Assembly: GCF_004327285.1 (NCBI RefSeq)
Contig: NZ_QJUI01000007.1
Coordinates: 124,001 to 188,000 of the forward strand
DNA from: Phytopseudomonas daroniae
GTDB lineage: Bacteria; Pseudomonadota; Gammaproteobacteria; Pseudomonadales; Pseudomonadaceae
DNA: 64,000 bases
Reading direction: 5' to 3'
A program made the translations under genes and the position numbers. Below are positions 18,297-27,754 of the stretch, one piece after another. Position 1 is the first letter of the stretch. Each line of letters opens with the position of its first letter. Under the pieces are notes generated by a model, which saw nothing but the letters and a program-made list of their open reading frames with translations, was not told the DNA's origin and searched no databases.

Positions 18297-21200
18297 ATGT
18301 CGGACGCCCAAGCCGAAAACACCCAGCAGGACATTCTCGACAAAGCCGTTGCCGAAGGCGGTGCCTATGAGGTACTGCACAAGCGCCTGCAGGAGCAGGG
18401 CCTGCGCCTGCGGCAGAATACCGAGGCGCTGAACGAGCAACGTCTGCAGGAGTTCGGCAGCAGCCAGATGGAAGTGACCGGTCGGGTTCGCATCCGTACC
18501 GAGAACAACTGCATCGCCCGCGATATCGTCCAGGTCGGCGACTGGCTGCTGTTCGGCTACAACGTGTTTCTCGGGCTGAAGAAGGAAACCTCGGTCGCCG
18601 ACGTGTTTTCTCTCTATCGCCTGGTGGAGGGGCCTGAAGGTTACGAGGCCGAGCCGATCCCGCTCGATGGCACCTTCCTGGCGCAAAGCGGCTTCGTCAA
18701 CGACTTCAACGAGCTCTACACCTACTACAAGAATACCCGCCTGCTGCAGCTGGCGATCCGCGACGGCAAGTTGCTGGCCAGCTTCCAGATTGGCGAGCGC
18801 ATCACCGATATCCGTGTGTTCCGCTGGTCGTTGTCGCTCGACGGCAAGGACGTGCGCTATATCGACAACCGCGGCGAGCGCGATATCGCGCTGCCGGCGC
18901 CGTTCGACTTCGAGTGGCAGAAAACCACCCGCGACATGACCGTCAACGGGCGCTTCCCGCACCTGAACATCCTCGACACGGTATTCGTCGAGACGGTCGG
19001 CGGTGACCTGACGATCAAGATCGAGAACAACACCGAAAGCGGCCAGGGCATCTATCGCGAAGAGGTGATGGACAAGACCCAATCGCTGGATGACGCCCAG
19101 GTCGAGTTCGCCGCGCTGGGCAGCCTGATCCTGCTGAAGATCCTGCCGTACCGCGAGGAGCAGTGGCGCTACCTGGTGTTCAATCGCCTGACCCGGAAGG
19201 TCGAGCGCATCGACGCCATCGGTCTGGCCTGCGTGCAGTTGCCCGAAGACCACGGCATCATCTTTCCCGGCGGTTACTACCTGCAGAACGGCGAACACAA
19301 GACCTTCGAGCAGTCCATGGCCGGCATGCGCTTCAAGCGCTCGGTGCGTTCGCCCAACGGCGAGGACGTGCAGTACATCTTTTACCACCCCGGCGAAGGC
19401 CGGGCGGTATTGCTGACCTACAACCTGGTCACCCGCCAGTTGCAGAATCCGATCTTCGGTCATGGTTACGCGCGCCTGGAAGACGGGCGCATGGTGATCT
19501 TCTCCGCCGAAGGCATTGATCCGACCCGCATCCACCCCATGCAAGTCTGGCAGACGCCGTTCTGCAGCGAGGAATACGCTGCCCGCCAGCCGGCGCGCAG
19601 CGGTTTCTTCGGGCGGATCGGCAACGCCGAGCTGGTGCGCGGCGTTTCCGATCTGTTCAACCTCAGCCGCGAGATCGACAGCCGCGAAGTGTCGGTGCCG
19701 CGTTATACCCTGCTGTGTCAGAACACCCGTCGGCTGTTCGATATCTATCACTGGCTCGGCGATCCGCAATGCGCGGGCATGGCGCCGCTGCTGCGCGAGA
19801 TCGCCGCGACCGGCGAGCTGGTGCTCGACGAGTTCGAGAAGGTCGAGAGCATCCGCCAGCAGTCGGCCACCGCCATGGCCAGTGCCGAGAGCCGGCAGAA
19901 GGCGTTGCTCGAGAGCCTGCGTTCGGACAGCTGGGACAAGGTCGAAGAGTATGTCGAGGCGCTCAACGCTATCACCGCCCAGCGCGGCCAGTTGCTGACC
20001 ATTCGCGACTACCGCTATATCGACGTGTCGCGCATCGACGCCATGGAGGCGGCGCTGCTCGAGGCCCGCGAGCAGACCGCGGCGGCGACCTCGCGCTACC
20101 TCGCCGGCGATGCCGCGCTGCAGCCCTATCACGACAACCTGCAGGCGCTCGATGCCCAGGCGCAGAAAGCCGAGACCGTGGCGCAGCTGGCCGAACCCCT
20201 GGAGGGGTTGGGCGAAATGGCCGCCAACCTGGACATGCTTTCCGGGCTGATGGCCTCGCTGCAGATCGACGACGCCACCGAGCGCACCCGTATCGTCGAT
20301 GCCATCTCCGAGGTATACGCCAAGCTTAACCAGGCCAAGGCGCGGGCCGAGCAGCGGCGCAAGGGGTTGGGCTCGACGGAAACCGTGGCGCAGTTCGGCG
20401 CCCAGTTCAAACTGTTCAGCCAGAGCATCACCAATGCCCTGGCACTGGCCCAGGATCCCGAGCGCTGCGATGAGCAGCTGTCGCGCCTGCTGGTGCAACT
20501 TGAAGAGCTGGAAAGCCAGTTCGGTGACCACGAGCAGTTTCTCGGCGACATCCTGGCCAAGCGCGAGGAGCTGCTGGAAACCTTCGAGGCGCACAAGCAG
20601 ACCCTGCTCGACGAGCGCCAGCGCAAGGCCCAGGCCTTGCTCGATGCCGCCCGGCGCATCCTCGACAGCCTGGGCCGACGTACCGCGCGTTTCGACCAGG
20701 CCGAGGAACTCAATGCCTTCTTCGCCGCCGACCCGCTGATTCTCAAGCTGCGTGAGCTGGCCGAGCGCCTGCGCGAGCTCAAGGACAGCGTCAAGGCCGA
20801 CGATGTCGAGGCACGCCTGAAAGGCGCCCGCGATCAGGCCGTGCGCGCCCTGCGCGACAAGAGCGAGCTGTTCGAAGAGGGCGGCGATGTCATCAAGCTG
20901 GGGCCACGCCACCGCTTCGCCGTCAACACCCAGGAACTGGATCTGACCCTGTTGCCTCGGGGCGACCAGCTGTACCTGCACCTGACCGGCACCGATTTCC
21001 TCGAACCCCTGCACGACGGCGAGCTGGAATCGCTGCGCGACTACTGGCAGGTGGCGCTGGAGTCCGAGTCGGCGGCGCTGTATCGCGGCGAATTCCTGGC
21101 CGGTCTGGTACTCGACGCCGCCGTACGCAACACCGAAGGGCTCAGCCTGGATATGCTCAAGGCGCACATGAGCCAGCCCGAAGAGCTGATCAAGCGCATC

Positions 21201-23528
21201 CGCGAGTTCGCCGCGCCGCGCTACAAGGAGGGCTACCAGAAAGGCATCCACGATCAGGACGCCATGGTCATCCTGCTCAAGCTGCTGGCCCTGCGCGAAG
21301 GTGCCGGCCTGCTGACCTACACGCCCCTGGCCCGTGGTTTCGCGCTGTTCTTCTGGAACCGCTGGCGCGAGGACATGGACGCCGCCCACTGGGCCGAGCG
21401 AGCCCACACCTGCGGCAACATCCGCAAGCTGTTCGGCCGCGACGACGGCCTCGTGCAGTTGCGCGCTGAAGTGCTGGCGGCGATGCAAAGCTTCCTGGCA
21501 CGCCATCCGATGCAGCTTGAGGCGGCGCTGCTGCGTGAGGCTGCCGAGTATCTGGTCGAGGAGCTGGCTGCCGAGCGCGTCGAATTCGTGGTCAGCAAAT
21601 ACGCCCGTGATCTGCTCGACGGCCTGCGTCAGCACCTGCAGACCGCGCACATGTGGGACGGCTACCTGCAGGCTCAGGAGCGCCTGCGTGGACGGCCCGA
21701 CCAGCGCTGGGCGCTGGCCGAGAACTGGCTGCGTGCCTATTGCGCCGAACATGGCGCCGCCTCTCTGGCCTATGTGCCCGAGGCCGTGGCCCTGAGCCTG
21801 ATCGATGCCGAGCTGCCGGTACGTGTCACCGAGGCGGATCTGCAGGTGCGGGTCGACGGCCTGCTCGGCGATCACCCACGTATCGAGCAGGGCGCCCTGG
21901 CGTTCGCGCTGGACGATTTCTTCCAGCGTCTGCGTCACCACCGCGAGACTTTCCTGCCGGCTCTGCAGCGTTATCAGGCGTTGCGCCAGGAGGTGGTCAA
22001 CCGCGAGCGCGAGGCGCTGCGCCTGAACGAGTTCAAGCCGCGGCCGCTGTCCTCCTTCGTGCGCAACAAGCTGATCAACGACGTCTACCTCGGTGTCATC
22101 GGCGACAACCTGGCCAAGCAGATGGGCACCGCCGGCGAAAGCAAGCGCACCGACCTGATGGGCCTGCTGATGCTCATTTCGCCGCCCGGCTATGGCAAGA
22201 CCACGCTGATGGAGTACGTGGCGCATCGCCTCGGCCTGATCTTCATGAAGATCAACGGCCCGGCCCTCGGCCACGAGGTGCGCTCCATCGATCCGGCCCA
22301 GGCGCCGGACGCCACCTCCCGCCAGGAGCTGGAAAAGCTCAACCTGGCGCTGGAAATGGGCAACAACGTGATGCTCTACGTCGACGACATCCAGCACACC
22401 CACCCGGAATTCCTGCAGAAATTCATCTCGCTGTGCGACGGTACCCGACGCATCGAGGGCGTGTGGAAGGGCCGTACCAAGACCTATGACATGCGCGGCA
22501 AGAAGTTCTGCGTGGTGATGTCGGGCAACCCCTATACCGAGTCCGGCGACGTGTTCAAGATCCCTGACATGCTGGCCAACCGGGCCGATATCTACAACCT
22601 GGGCGATACCCTGGGCGGCATGGAAGAGGCCTTCGCGCTCAGCTACATCGAGAACGGCCTGACCTCCAATCCGGTGCTGGCACCGCTGGCCACCCGGGAT
22701 ATGGCCGATGTCTATCGCTTCGTCGCCAAGGCCGAAGGCAAGCCGTTCTCCAGCAACGAGCTGAGCCACGGCTACAGCGGTGCCGAGGTCAACGAGATCG
22801 TCTCCACCCTGCAGCGCCTGATGCAGGTGCGCGACGTGGTGCTCAAGGTCAATCAGCAGTACATCGCCAGTGCTGCCCAGGCCAACGAGTACCGTACCGA
22901 GCCCTCGTTCAAGCTGCAGGGCAGCTACCGCAACATGAACAAGATGGCCGAGAAGATCTCCTCGGTGATGAACGACGCCGAGCTCTTGCAACTGATCGCC
23001 GACCATTATCAGGGCGAATCGCAACTGCTGACCACCGGCGCCGAGGAAAACCTGCTCAAGCTCGCCGAGCTGCGTGGCAACCAGGCGCCCGAGCAGCTCG
23101 AGCGCTGGACGCAGATCAAGCGCGACTTCATGCGCAACAAGGCCATGGGCGGCAGCGATTCGGACATCGGCGGGCGAGTGGTGGCGCAGCTCAACGACCT
23201 GGTCGAGGGCGTGCGTGGCCTGAGCCGGATGGGCGAGGGCAAACCGGCGGCGGCCGAGTTGCCCTGGCAGGAATTGCTGGCTGGCCTGGAACGCCTGCGT
23301 GAAGTGCAGCCGAAGGTCGAGGTGGCCTTGCAGGCACCGGTTCAGCCCGGTCTGCAGCCGTTGCTCGAACGCCTCGCCGAAAGCCTGCAGAACGGTGTGC
23401 TGCCGCTGATCAATGCCATGGACAAGAAGATCGACATCGACCTGGGTACCCACAAGCGTATGGGCGAGATGACCACTCAGCTACGCGATATCGGGCGTCT
23501 GCTGGGGCGCAGCGACGACACGCCGTGA
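18297..23528 (+). CDS. Giant AAA+ coiled-coil ATPase ('DNA repair ATPase'-related, DUF3686 type)
   Basis: A 1743-residue cytoplasmic protein. The N-terminal ~530 residues form a beta-rich region of the type annotated as DNA-repair-ATPase related, with RVRIRTENNCIARDIVQVGDWLLFGYNVF near 60-90. A long helical, coiled-coil middle follows (about 530-1250). A single AAA+ module comes next: Walker A GYGKTT at 1298-1303, Walker B MLYVDDIQ at 1359-1366, and a sensor-like VVMSGNP near 1405. A helical tail ends the protein. No membrane helix is seen. The actual function is unknown and the 'DNA repair' label is inherited. It overlaps the rhomboid gene by four bases (GTGA), so the two are co-translated. 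Confidence 0.85.
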   Translation: MSDAQAENTQQDILDKAVAEGGAYEVLHKRLQEQGLRLRQNTEALNEQRLQEFGSSQMEVTGRVRIRTENNCIARDIVQVGDWLLFGYNVFLGLKKETSVADVFSLYRLVEGPEGYEAEPIPLDGTFLAQSGFVNDFNELYTYYKNTRLLQLAIRDGKLLASFQIGERITDIRVFRWSLSLDGKDVRYIDNRGERDIALPAPFDFEWQKTTRDMTVNGRFPHLNILDTVFVETVGGDLTIKIENNTESGQGIYREEVMDKTQSLDDAQVEFAALGSLILLKILPYREEQWRYLVFNRLTRKVERIDAIGLACVQLPEDHGIIFPGGYYLQNGEHKTFEQSMAGMRFKRSVRSPNGEDVQYIFYHPGEGRAVLLTYNLVTRQLQNPIFGHGYARLEDGRMVIFSAEGIDPTRIHPMQVWQTPFCSEEYAARQPARSGFFGRIGNAELVRGVSDLFNLSREIDSREVSVPRYTLLCQNTRRLFDIYHWLGDPQCAGMAPLLREIAATGELVLDEFEKVESIRQQSATAMASAESRQKALLESLRSDSWDKVEEYVEALNAITAQRGQLLTIRDYRYIDVSRIDAMEAALLEAREQTAAATSRYLAGDAALQPYHDNLQALDAQAQKAETVAQLAEPLEGLGEMAANLDMLSGLMASLQIDDATERTRIVDAISEVYAKLNQAKARAEQRRKGLGSTETVAQFGAQFKLFSQSITNALALAQDPERCDEQLSRLLVQLEELESQFGDHEQFLGDILAKREELLETFEAHKQTLLDERQRKAQALLDAARRILDSLGRRTARFDQAEELNAFFAADPLILKLRELAERLRELKDSVKADDVEARLKGARDQAVRALRDKSELFEEGGDVIKLGPRHRFAVNTQELDLTLLPRGDQLYLHLTGTDFLEPLHDGELESLRDYWQVALESESAALYRGEFLAGLVLDAAVRNTEGLSLDMLKAHMSQPEELIKRIREFAAPRYKEGYQKGIHDQDAMVILLKLLALREGAGLLTYTPLARGFALFFWNRWREDMDAAHWAERAHTCGNIRKLFGRDDGLVQLRAEVLAAMQSFLARHPMQLEAALLREAAEYLVEELAAERVEFVVSKYARDLLDGLRQHLQTAHMWDGYLQAQERLRGRPDQRWALAENWLRAYCAEHGAASLAYVPEAVALSLIDAELPVRVTEADLQVRVDGLLGDHPRIEQGALAFALDDFFQRLRHHRETFLPALQRYQALRQEVVNREREALRLNEFKPRPLSSFVRNKLINDVYLGVIGDNLAKQMGTAGESKRTDLMGLLMLISPPGYGKTTLMEYVAHRLGLIFMKINGPALGHEVRSIDPAQAPDATSRQELEKLNLALEMGNNVMLYVDDIQHTHPEFLQKFISLCDGTRRIEGVWKGRTKTYDMRGKKFCVVMSGNPYTESGDVFKIPDMLANRADIYNLGDTLGGMEEAFALSYIENGLTSNPVLAPLATRDMADVYRFVAKAEGKPFSSNELSHGYSGAEVNEIVSTLQRLMQVRDVVLKVNQQYIASAAQANEYRTEPSFKLQGSYRNMNKMAEKISSVMNDAELLQLIADHYQGESQLLTTGAEENLLKLAELRGNQAPEQLERWTQIKRDFMRNKAMGGSDSDIGGRVVAQLNDLVEGVRGLSRMGEGKPAAAELPWQELLAGLERLREVQPKVEVALQAPVQPGLQPLLERLAESLQNGVLPLINAMDKKIDIDLGTHKRMGEMTTQLRDIGRLLGRSDDTP

Positions 23529-24094
23529 CCCTCTGGTTGCTGCCGCGTCTCAAGCTGCTGCTCGGCATCGCCGCGCTGATGATCGTGTTGCAACTGGTCA
23601 ACAGCCTGGATGGCTACGGCCTGAACCGCTGGGGGCTGATCCCGCGGGTGCCTGAAGCCCTGCCGGGCGTGCTGCTGGCGCCCTGGCTGCATGGCAGTTG
23701 GCTGCACCTGTTCGGCAACCTCAGCGGCTTCATGGTACTGGGGGCGCTGGCGCTGCTGGAGTCGCGCAGCGAGTTCATCCGCGCCAGCCTGTTCATCATC
23801 GTCGCCAGTGGCCTGCTGGTCTGGCTGTTTGGCCGTCAGGGCATCCATGTCGGCTCCAGTGGCTGGCTATTCGGGCTCTGGGGATTGTTGCTGGGGCGCG
23901 CCTGGTTTCGCCGCAGTTTCGCGGATCTGCTGCTGGCGGCTCTGGCGCTGCTGCTCTACAGCGGTTTTTTCTTCGGTCTGCCGCCGCAGCAGGGCGTGTC
24001 GTTCGAATATCACCTGGCCGGCGCCTTGTGCGGCGGCCTCTATGCCTCATGGCAGCGCGGTGGGCACAAACGCCGCGCACGTCGTACTCGATAA
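23525..24094 (+). CDS. Rhomboid-family intramembrane serine protease
   Basis: A 189-residue polytopic membrane protein with about six hydrophobic segments. The rhomboid signatures are present: HLFGN at 61-65 (the H-x-x-x-N oxyanion region), GSSG with nucleophile S112, and the catalytic partner H163 in EYHLAGALCGG. The minimal size is typical of bacterial six-helix rhomboids. Its GTG start lies within the stop of the giant ATPase gene. It could cleave a membrane partner of the flotillin/PspA set, but no substrate is visible. An MITE-like element follows the stop. Confidence 0.87.
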   Translation: MTLWLLPRLKLLLGIAALMIVLQLVNSLDGYGLNRWGLIPRVPEALPGVLLAPWLHGSWLHLFGNLSGFMVLGALALLESRSEFIRASLFIIVASGLLVWLFGRQGIHVGSSGWLFGLWGLLLGRAWFRRSFADLLLAALALLLYSGFFFGLPPQQGVSFEYHLAGALCGGLYASWQRGGHKRRARRTR

Positions 24095-24095
24095 A

Positions 24096-24235
24096 GGGCA
24101 TCTCTAAAAACGTAGGCGAGGCAGTCAGCACAAGGCAAAAACAGGCGAAAAAGCGCAGTTTACGAGCTGTAAATGAGCATTTTTAGCCTGTTTTTAACGC
24201 AGTGATGACAACGCAGGTAGTTTTTAGAGGTGCCC
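24096..24235 (+). mobile_element. MITE-like palindromic element, copy A
   Basis: A 140-bp non-coding element with terminal inverted repeats GGGCATCTCTAAAAAC and GTTTTTAGAGGTGCCC (15 of 16 paired). TAAA stands directly on both sides and may be a 4-bp target duplication. The interior holds a second inverted pair (AAAAACAGGCGAAAAA / AGCCTGTTTTTAACGC). A copy in the other orientation lies at 49885-50039. No transposase is present, so it would be non-autonomous. Confidence 0.75.
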
Positions 24236-24249
24236 TAAAGGGGAGCAGA

Positions 24250-24933
24250 ATGGACTTCAATTACCTCGATCAACACCTGCGCGAAAGCCTCGCCGACCTC
24301 CGGCTGAGCAACGAGGAACGCGACGAACTGCGTGAGCTTGGCAACGACCTGACGACCGATCAGGTGCGTTACCTGCGTAACCGCGCTTTCGCGCTGGTGC
24401 GTGAATTGATCCACAACCCCGAGGATGCCCTGCCGGCGTTGAAGTGGCTGGAGCAGGTGATCAAGACCCTGGAGGTGCGCTGTTCACCGATCCGTGGCCA
24501 GGGCAGTGCACATTTCAGTCCTGGCGAAAGTTGCCGCCAGCGCATCCGCGATCTGTGCCGCCAGGCCCGCGAGTCGGTGGACGTGTGCGTCTATACCATC
24601 TCCGACGACCAGCTCAGCGATGAACTGATCGCCGTGCACCGCCGTGGTGTGGCGGTACGCATCATCAGCGATAGCGAAAAACGCTTCGACGTGGGCAGTG
24701 ATATCCAGCACCTGATCGACCAGGGCGTGCCCCTGCGCATCGACAACAGCCCCTTCCACATGCACCACAAGTTCGCTCTGTTCGACGGTCGCCTGCTGCT
24801 CAATGGCAGTTTCAACTGGACGCGCAGCGCCAGCACCAGCAACGAGGAAAACCTGCTGGTGACCGACGATCCGCATCTGGTGACCGAGTACGCGCGAGAA
24901 TTCGACAAGCTGTGGGCACGCTATCGACCCTAG
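24250..24933 (+). CDS. Single-HKD phospholipase D-like protein (probable nuclease or lipase)
   Basis: The 227-residue protein has a helical N-terminal part (1-75) and a PLD fold (about 85-225). One complete HKD motif is present: H172-x-K174 with D179, then G185, S187 and N189 in LLLNGSFNWT. Single-HKD members such as Nuc and mitoPLD act as homodimers on nucleic acid or phospholipid. There is no signal peptide, unlike exported Nuc. ATG 24250 has GGGGAG ahead of it; an in-frame ATG at 24202 inside the MITE-like element would add 16 residues. It closes the PspA-flotillin-ATPase block. Confidence 0.85.
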   Translation: MDFNYLDQHLRESLADLRLSNEERDELRELGNDLTTDQVRYLRNRAFALVRELIHNPEDALPALKWLEQVIKTLEVRCSPIRGQGSAHFSPGESCRQRIRDLCRQARESVDVCVYTISDDQLSDELIAVHRRGVAVRIISDSEKRFDVGSDIQHLIDQGVPLRIDNSPFHMHHKFALFDGRLLLNGSFNWTRSASTSNEENLLVTDDPHLVTEYAREFDKLWARYRP

Positions 24934-25002
24934 TGCCACATCACAGATCAAATGTCGTATCCGAGCGAACAGGCTGAGTGATTACTCAAAGGCGGAAGCA
25001 GA

Positions 25003-25094
25003 CGTAGGGTGGATGACGCTCTTTTCATCCACCATTGCGATCGCAGAGTGGTGGACGGGTCGGGCCGCGTAGGTGAAGCGTCGTCCACCCTACG
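25003..25094. repeat. 92-bp palindromic dispersed repeat, copy 3
   Basis: The arms CGTAGGGTGGATGACG and CGTCGTCCACCCTACG match copy 1 and the full length is the same 92 bp. It shares the downstream tail GTCATGAAGCCCACC with copy 2. It lies between the convergent PLD-like gene and the TonB receptor gene, and no gene is seen in the rest of the 284-bp gap. Confidence 0.85.
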
Positions 25095-25217
25095 TCATGA
25101 AGCCCACCAAATCGAATGTCCGCTCCCGCCTTATGGCTGCCATCCCCCATTACGATTGCCCCGTTCGCCGCCTCGGGCACATCTACCACCCTGGCCGACA
25201 CATGACCGTAGCAGTCA

Positions 25218-27656
25218 TTACCAGCGATAGGTCAGCGTCGCCAGTGCGGTGCGGCCCTGGCCGTAGTAGCACTGCAGCTCGCCCTGGCAATAGCTGACGT
25301 AGCGCTTGTCCAGCAGGTTGCTCGCGGTCACCCGCAGGTCGAGTCCGTCGAGGCTGGCGCTGGCTCGGCCCAGGTCGTAGTGCACGGCGGCATCGACCAG
25401 GGTGCGGCCCGGCATCTCCAGGGTGTTCTCGGCATCGCCATAGGATTTGCTTTGGTAGCGCACCCCCACGCCTGCCCCGGCGCCGGCCAGCGGGCCGTCG
25501 GCCAGGGTGTAGTCGAGCCAGGCGGAAGCCTGGTGCGCCGGCACCTGGATGCGCTCGTTGCCTTCGAGCGTGGCGCCGCTGGCCGAGGGATTGGCCCTGG
25601 TGACCTCGGAATCCATGTAGGCATAGGAGGCGATCAGATCCAGCTGCCGGCCAAGGCTGGTCTTGCCTTCCAGTTCGATGCCGCGTACGCGGATCTCGCC
25701 GGTCTGTTCGTTGAAACCGTTGTTGATCGGGTCGGGGGTGAGCACGTTCTCCTGGGTCAGCTGGAAGGCCGAGACGGTGATCAGGCTGTCGCTGCCCGGC
25801 GGCTGGTATTTGACGCCCAGTTCGTATTGCTCGCCGGTGGTCGGCTTGAATGCCTGGCCGGAAAAATCGGTGCCGGCGGTGGGGTCGAAGGAGGTGGCGT
25901 AGCTCAGGTAGGGCGTCATTCCATTGTCGAAAACGTAGGCCAGGCCGATGCGACCGGTGACCTTGCTGTCGTCTTGGCGCGCCTTGCTGATACCCGGCAA
26001 CTGGTTGCGGGTGCGGCTGGAGGCATCGTCGTAGCGCAGGCCCAGGGTCAGTATCCAGTTGTCGTACTTGAGCTGATCCTGCGCGTAGACACCCACCTGT
26101 TCGGTGCGCTGGCGATAGTCGATGCGCGGAATCAGATCGGGCACCGGCTGGCCGTACACCGGATCGTAGATGTCGATGGGCGTGTCGTAGAGGTTGGAGG
26201 CGAACTCGTAGCGATCATCCAGGTGCAGGTAGTCTACGCCGACCAGGGCGGTATGGCGCAGCGCGCCGGTGGCGAATTCGGCCTGGGCATTGCTGTCCAC
26301 GGTGAGGCTGGTGGCTTCGCCTTCGCCGTGGGTGGCGACGCGGGAGAGCTGGCGGCCGCTGGCGTCGAGCATGAAGCTGGGGCTGGCCTTGGTATCCACC
26401 TTGACATGATTGGATTGCAGGTTCTGGCGCAGCGTCCAGGTGTCGTTCAGGCGATGGCTGAAGTTGTAGCCCAGCGCGTACTGCTCACGTTCATAGCCGT
26501 CGAAACCCGGTTCGCCGGTATAGCGCGTAACGGGCAGGCGGCCGTTGGGGTTGCTCCTCAGGGTGCCCCTGGCGGGCAAGGGGTGGTAGTCGGACAGCGT
26601 ATCGTCCTTCTGGTAGTGGCTGAACAGGGTCAGCTGGGTGTCTTCGCTGGGCTGCCAGGTCAGGGCCGGGGCGATGAAGCGGCGTTCGTCGTAGCCATGG
26701 TCGATCCTGCCGTCGGCGTTGCGCGCCAGGCCGGTCAGGCGATAGGCCAGAGTCTCGGCTTCATCCAGCGGGCCGGATACATCGAAAGCGCCCTGGGCGC
26801 GGTCGTGGCTGCCGGTCTGCAGCTGGACTTCGTGTAGCGGCTCGAAGCTGGGGCGCTTGCTGAGCATGTTGACTAGGCCGCCAGGCAGGCCCTGGCCGTA
26901 CATGACCGAGGCCGGCCCCTTGAGTATTTCCACGCGCTCCAGGCCATAGGTTTCGATGCGCGCCAGGGCGGCGCTGTAGGCACCGAATGGCAGCTGTGAG
27001 CCGTTGAGGTTGTAACGGGTGTAGAAACCACGGCTCTGCAGCACGTCGTTGCGGCTGTCGCTGTCGCCGAAGCTGGCGATCACCCCGGGCGTGTAGCGCA
27101 CCGCTTCGGTCAGGTTCTGCGCGCCCTGGGCCTGGATCTGTTCGCGGGTCACCACATTGACGGTTTGCGGGATCTCGCTCAGCGGCGTATCGGTCTTGCT
27201 CGCGCTGGCGCTGCGCTTGGCCACGTAGCCGTCTACCGGATCCCAGGCGCTTTCCTGGTAGGCACCGGCGTCGATCCTGGTTTCCGGCAACAGGCTGGGG
27301 CCGGCCGGAGCGACCTCCAGCACATAGCCATCGGCGCTGCGCCGGGCGCTCAGGCCGCTGCCCTGGAGGAGGCGAGCGAAGCCGTCGTCCAGGCTGTAGC
27401 TGCCCTGCAAGCCCTGACTGTCGCGGCCACGCACCTGCGCGGCATCGTAGGACAGGGCCACGCCGGCCTGGCGGGCATAGCGACCGAGGGCCTGATCCAG
27501 CGGCCCGGCCGGAATCTCGAAGCGAAGCACTTCGCTCTGCGCCTGCAACGCGGCAATGGGCAGGCACAGTACGCCGCTCAGGCCGAGCCGAAGGGCCAGG
27601 GCTAGCGGCGGGAAGCGGCGCTGGATGTTGGGTTGGCGGCGTTGGTCGGCGTGCAT
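25218..27656 (-). CDS. TonB-dependent siderophore receptor with signalling domain
   Basis: An 812-residue outer-membrane receptor. After a signal peptide (about 15-40, ending IAALQAQS) comes an STN/secretin-like signalling domain (about 45-115). Then follow the plug (IPQTVNVVTREQIQAQGAQNLTEAV, about 160-290) and a 22-strand barrel ending in TLTYRW with a C-terminal aromatic. The plug segment VEILKGPASVMYGQGLPGGLVNM is diagnostic of ferric-siderophore receptors. The STN domain passes ligand binding to the adjacent FecR/FecI pair. It lies 98 bp downstream of fecR on the same strand. The ligand is unknown. Confidence 0.93.
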   Translation of the reverse strand: MHADQRRQPNIQRRFPPLALALRLGLSGVLCLPIAALQAQSEVLRFEIPAGPLDQALGRYARQAGVALSYDAAQVRGRDSQGLQGSYSLDDGFARLLQGSGLSARRSADGYVLEVAPAGPSLLPETRIDAGAYQESAWDPVDGYVAKRSASASKTDTPLSEIPQTVNVVTREQIQAQGAQNLTEAVRYTPGVIASFGDSDSRNDVLQSRGFYTRYNLNGSQLPFGAYSAALARIETYGLERVEILKGPASVMYGQGLPGGLVNMLSKRPSFEPLHEVQLQTGSHDRAQGAFDVSGPLDEAETLAYRLTGLARNADGRIDHGYDERRFIAPALTWQPSEDTQLTLFSHYQKDDTLSDYHPLPARGTLRSNPNGRLPVTRYTGEPGFDGYEREQYALGYNFSHRLNDTWTLRQNLQSNHVKVDTKASPSFMLDASGRQLSRVATHGEGEATSLTVDSNAQAEFATGALRHTALVGVDYLHLDDRYEFASNLYDTPIDIYDPVYGQPVPDLIPRIDYRQRTEQVGVYAQDQLKYDNWILTLGLRYDDASSRTRNQLPGISKARQDDSKVTGRIGLAYVFDNGMTPYLSYATSFDPTAGTDFSGQAFKPTTGEQYELGVKYQPPGSDSLITVSAFQLTQENVLTPDPINNGFNEQTGEIRVRGIELEGKTSLGRQLDLIASYAYMDSEVTRANPSASGATLEGNERIQVPAHQASAWLDYTLADGPLAGAGAGVGVRYQSKSYGDAENTLEMPGRTLVDAAVHYDLGRASASLDGLDLRVTASNLLDKRYVSYCQGELQCYYGQGRTALATLTYRW

Positions 27657-27754
27657 GATGATCCCGTTTTCATTGGCTTATGCCTGTCAGGACGGGCGAG
27701 GAATGAAAACTGGAACCACAGGGAACATTTACCCGGTAGTTTCTCAACGGCCAG

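Noticed and set aside
18141..23453. 1770-residue open frame on the minus strand opposite the giant ATPase
   Set aside because: It is a GC-rich shadow with low-complexity His/Leu/Gln content and no domain likeness, while the plus-strand frame has clear AAA+ motifs.
24096..24235. Small RNA or peptide gene inside the MITE-like element
   Set aside because: Short frames there are not conserved between copies A and B; only the palindrome and ends are kept.
27657..27754. FecI-type promoter before the TonB receptor
   Set aside because: A TAAAT-like sequence is present on the minus strand, but no CGT-type -10 element stands at the correct distance.
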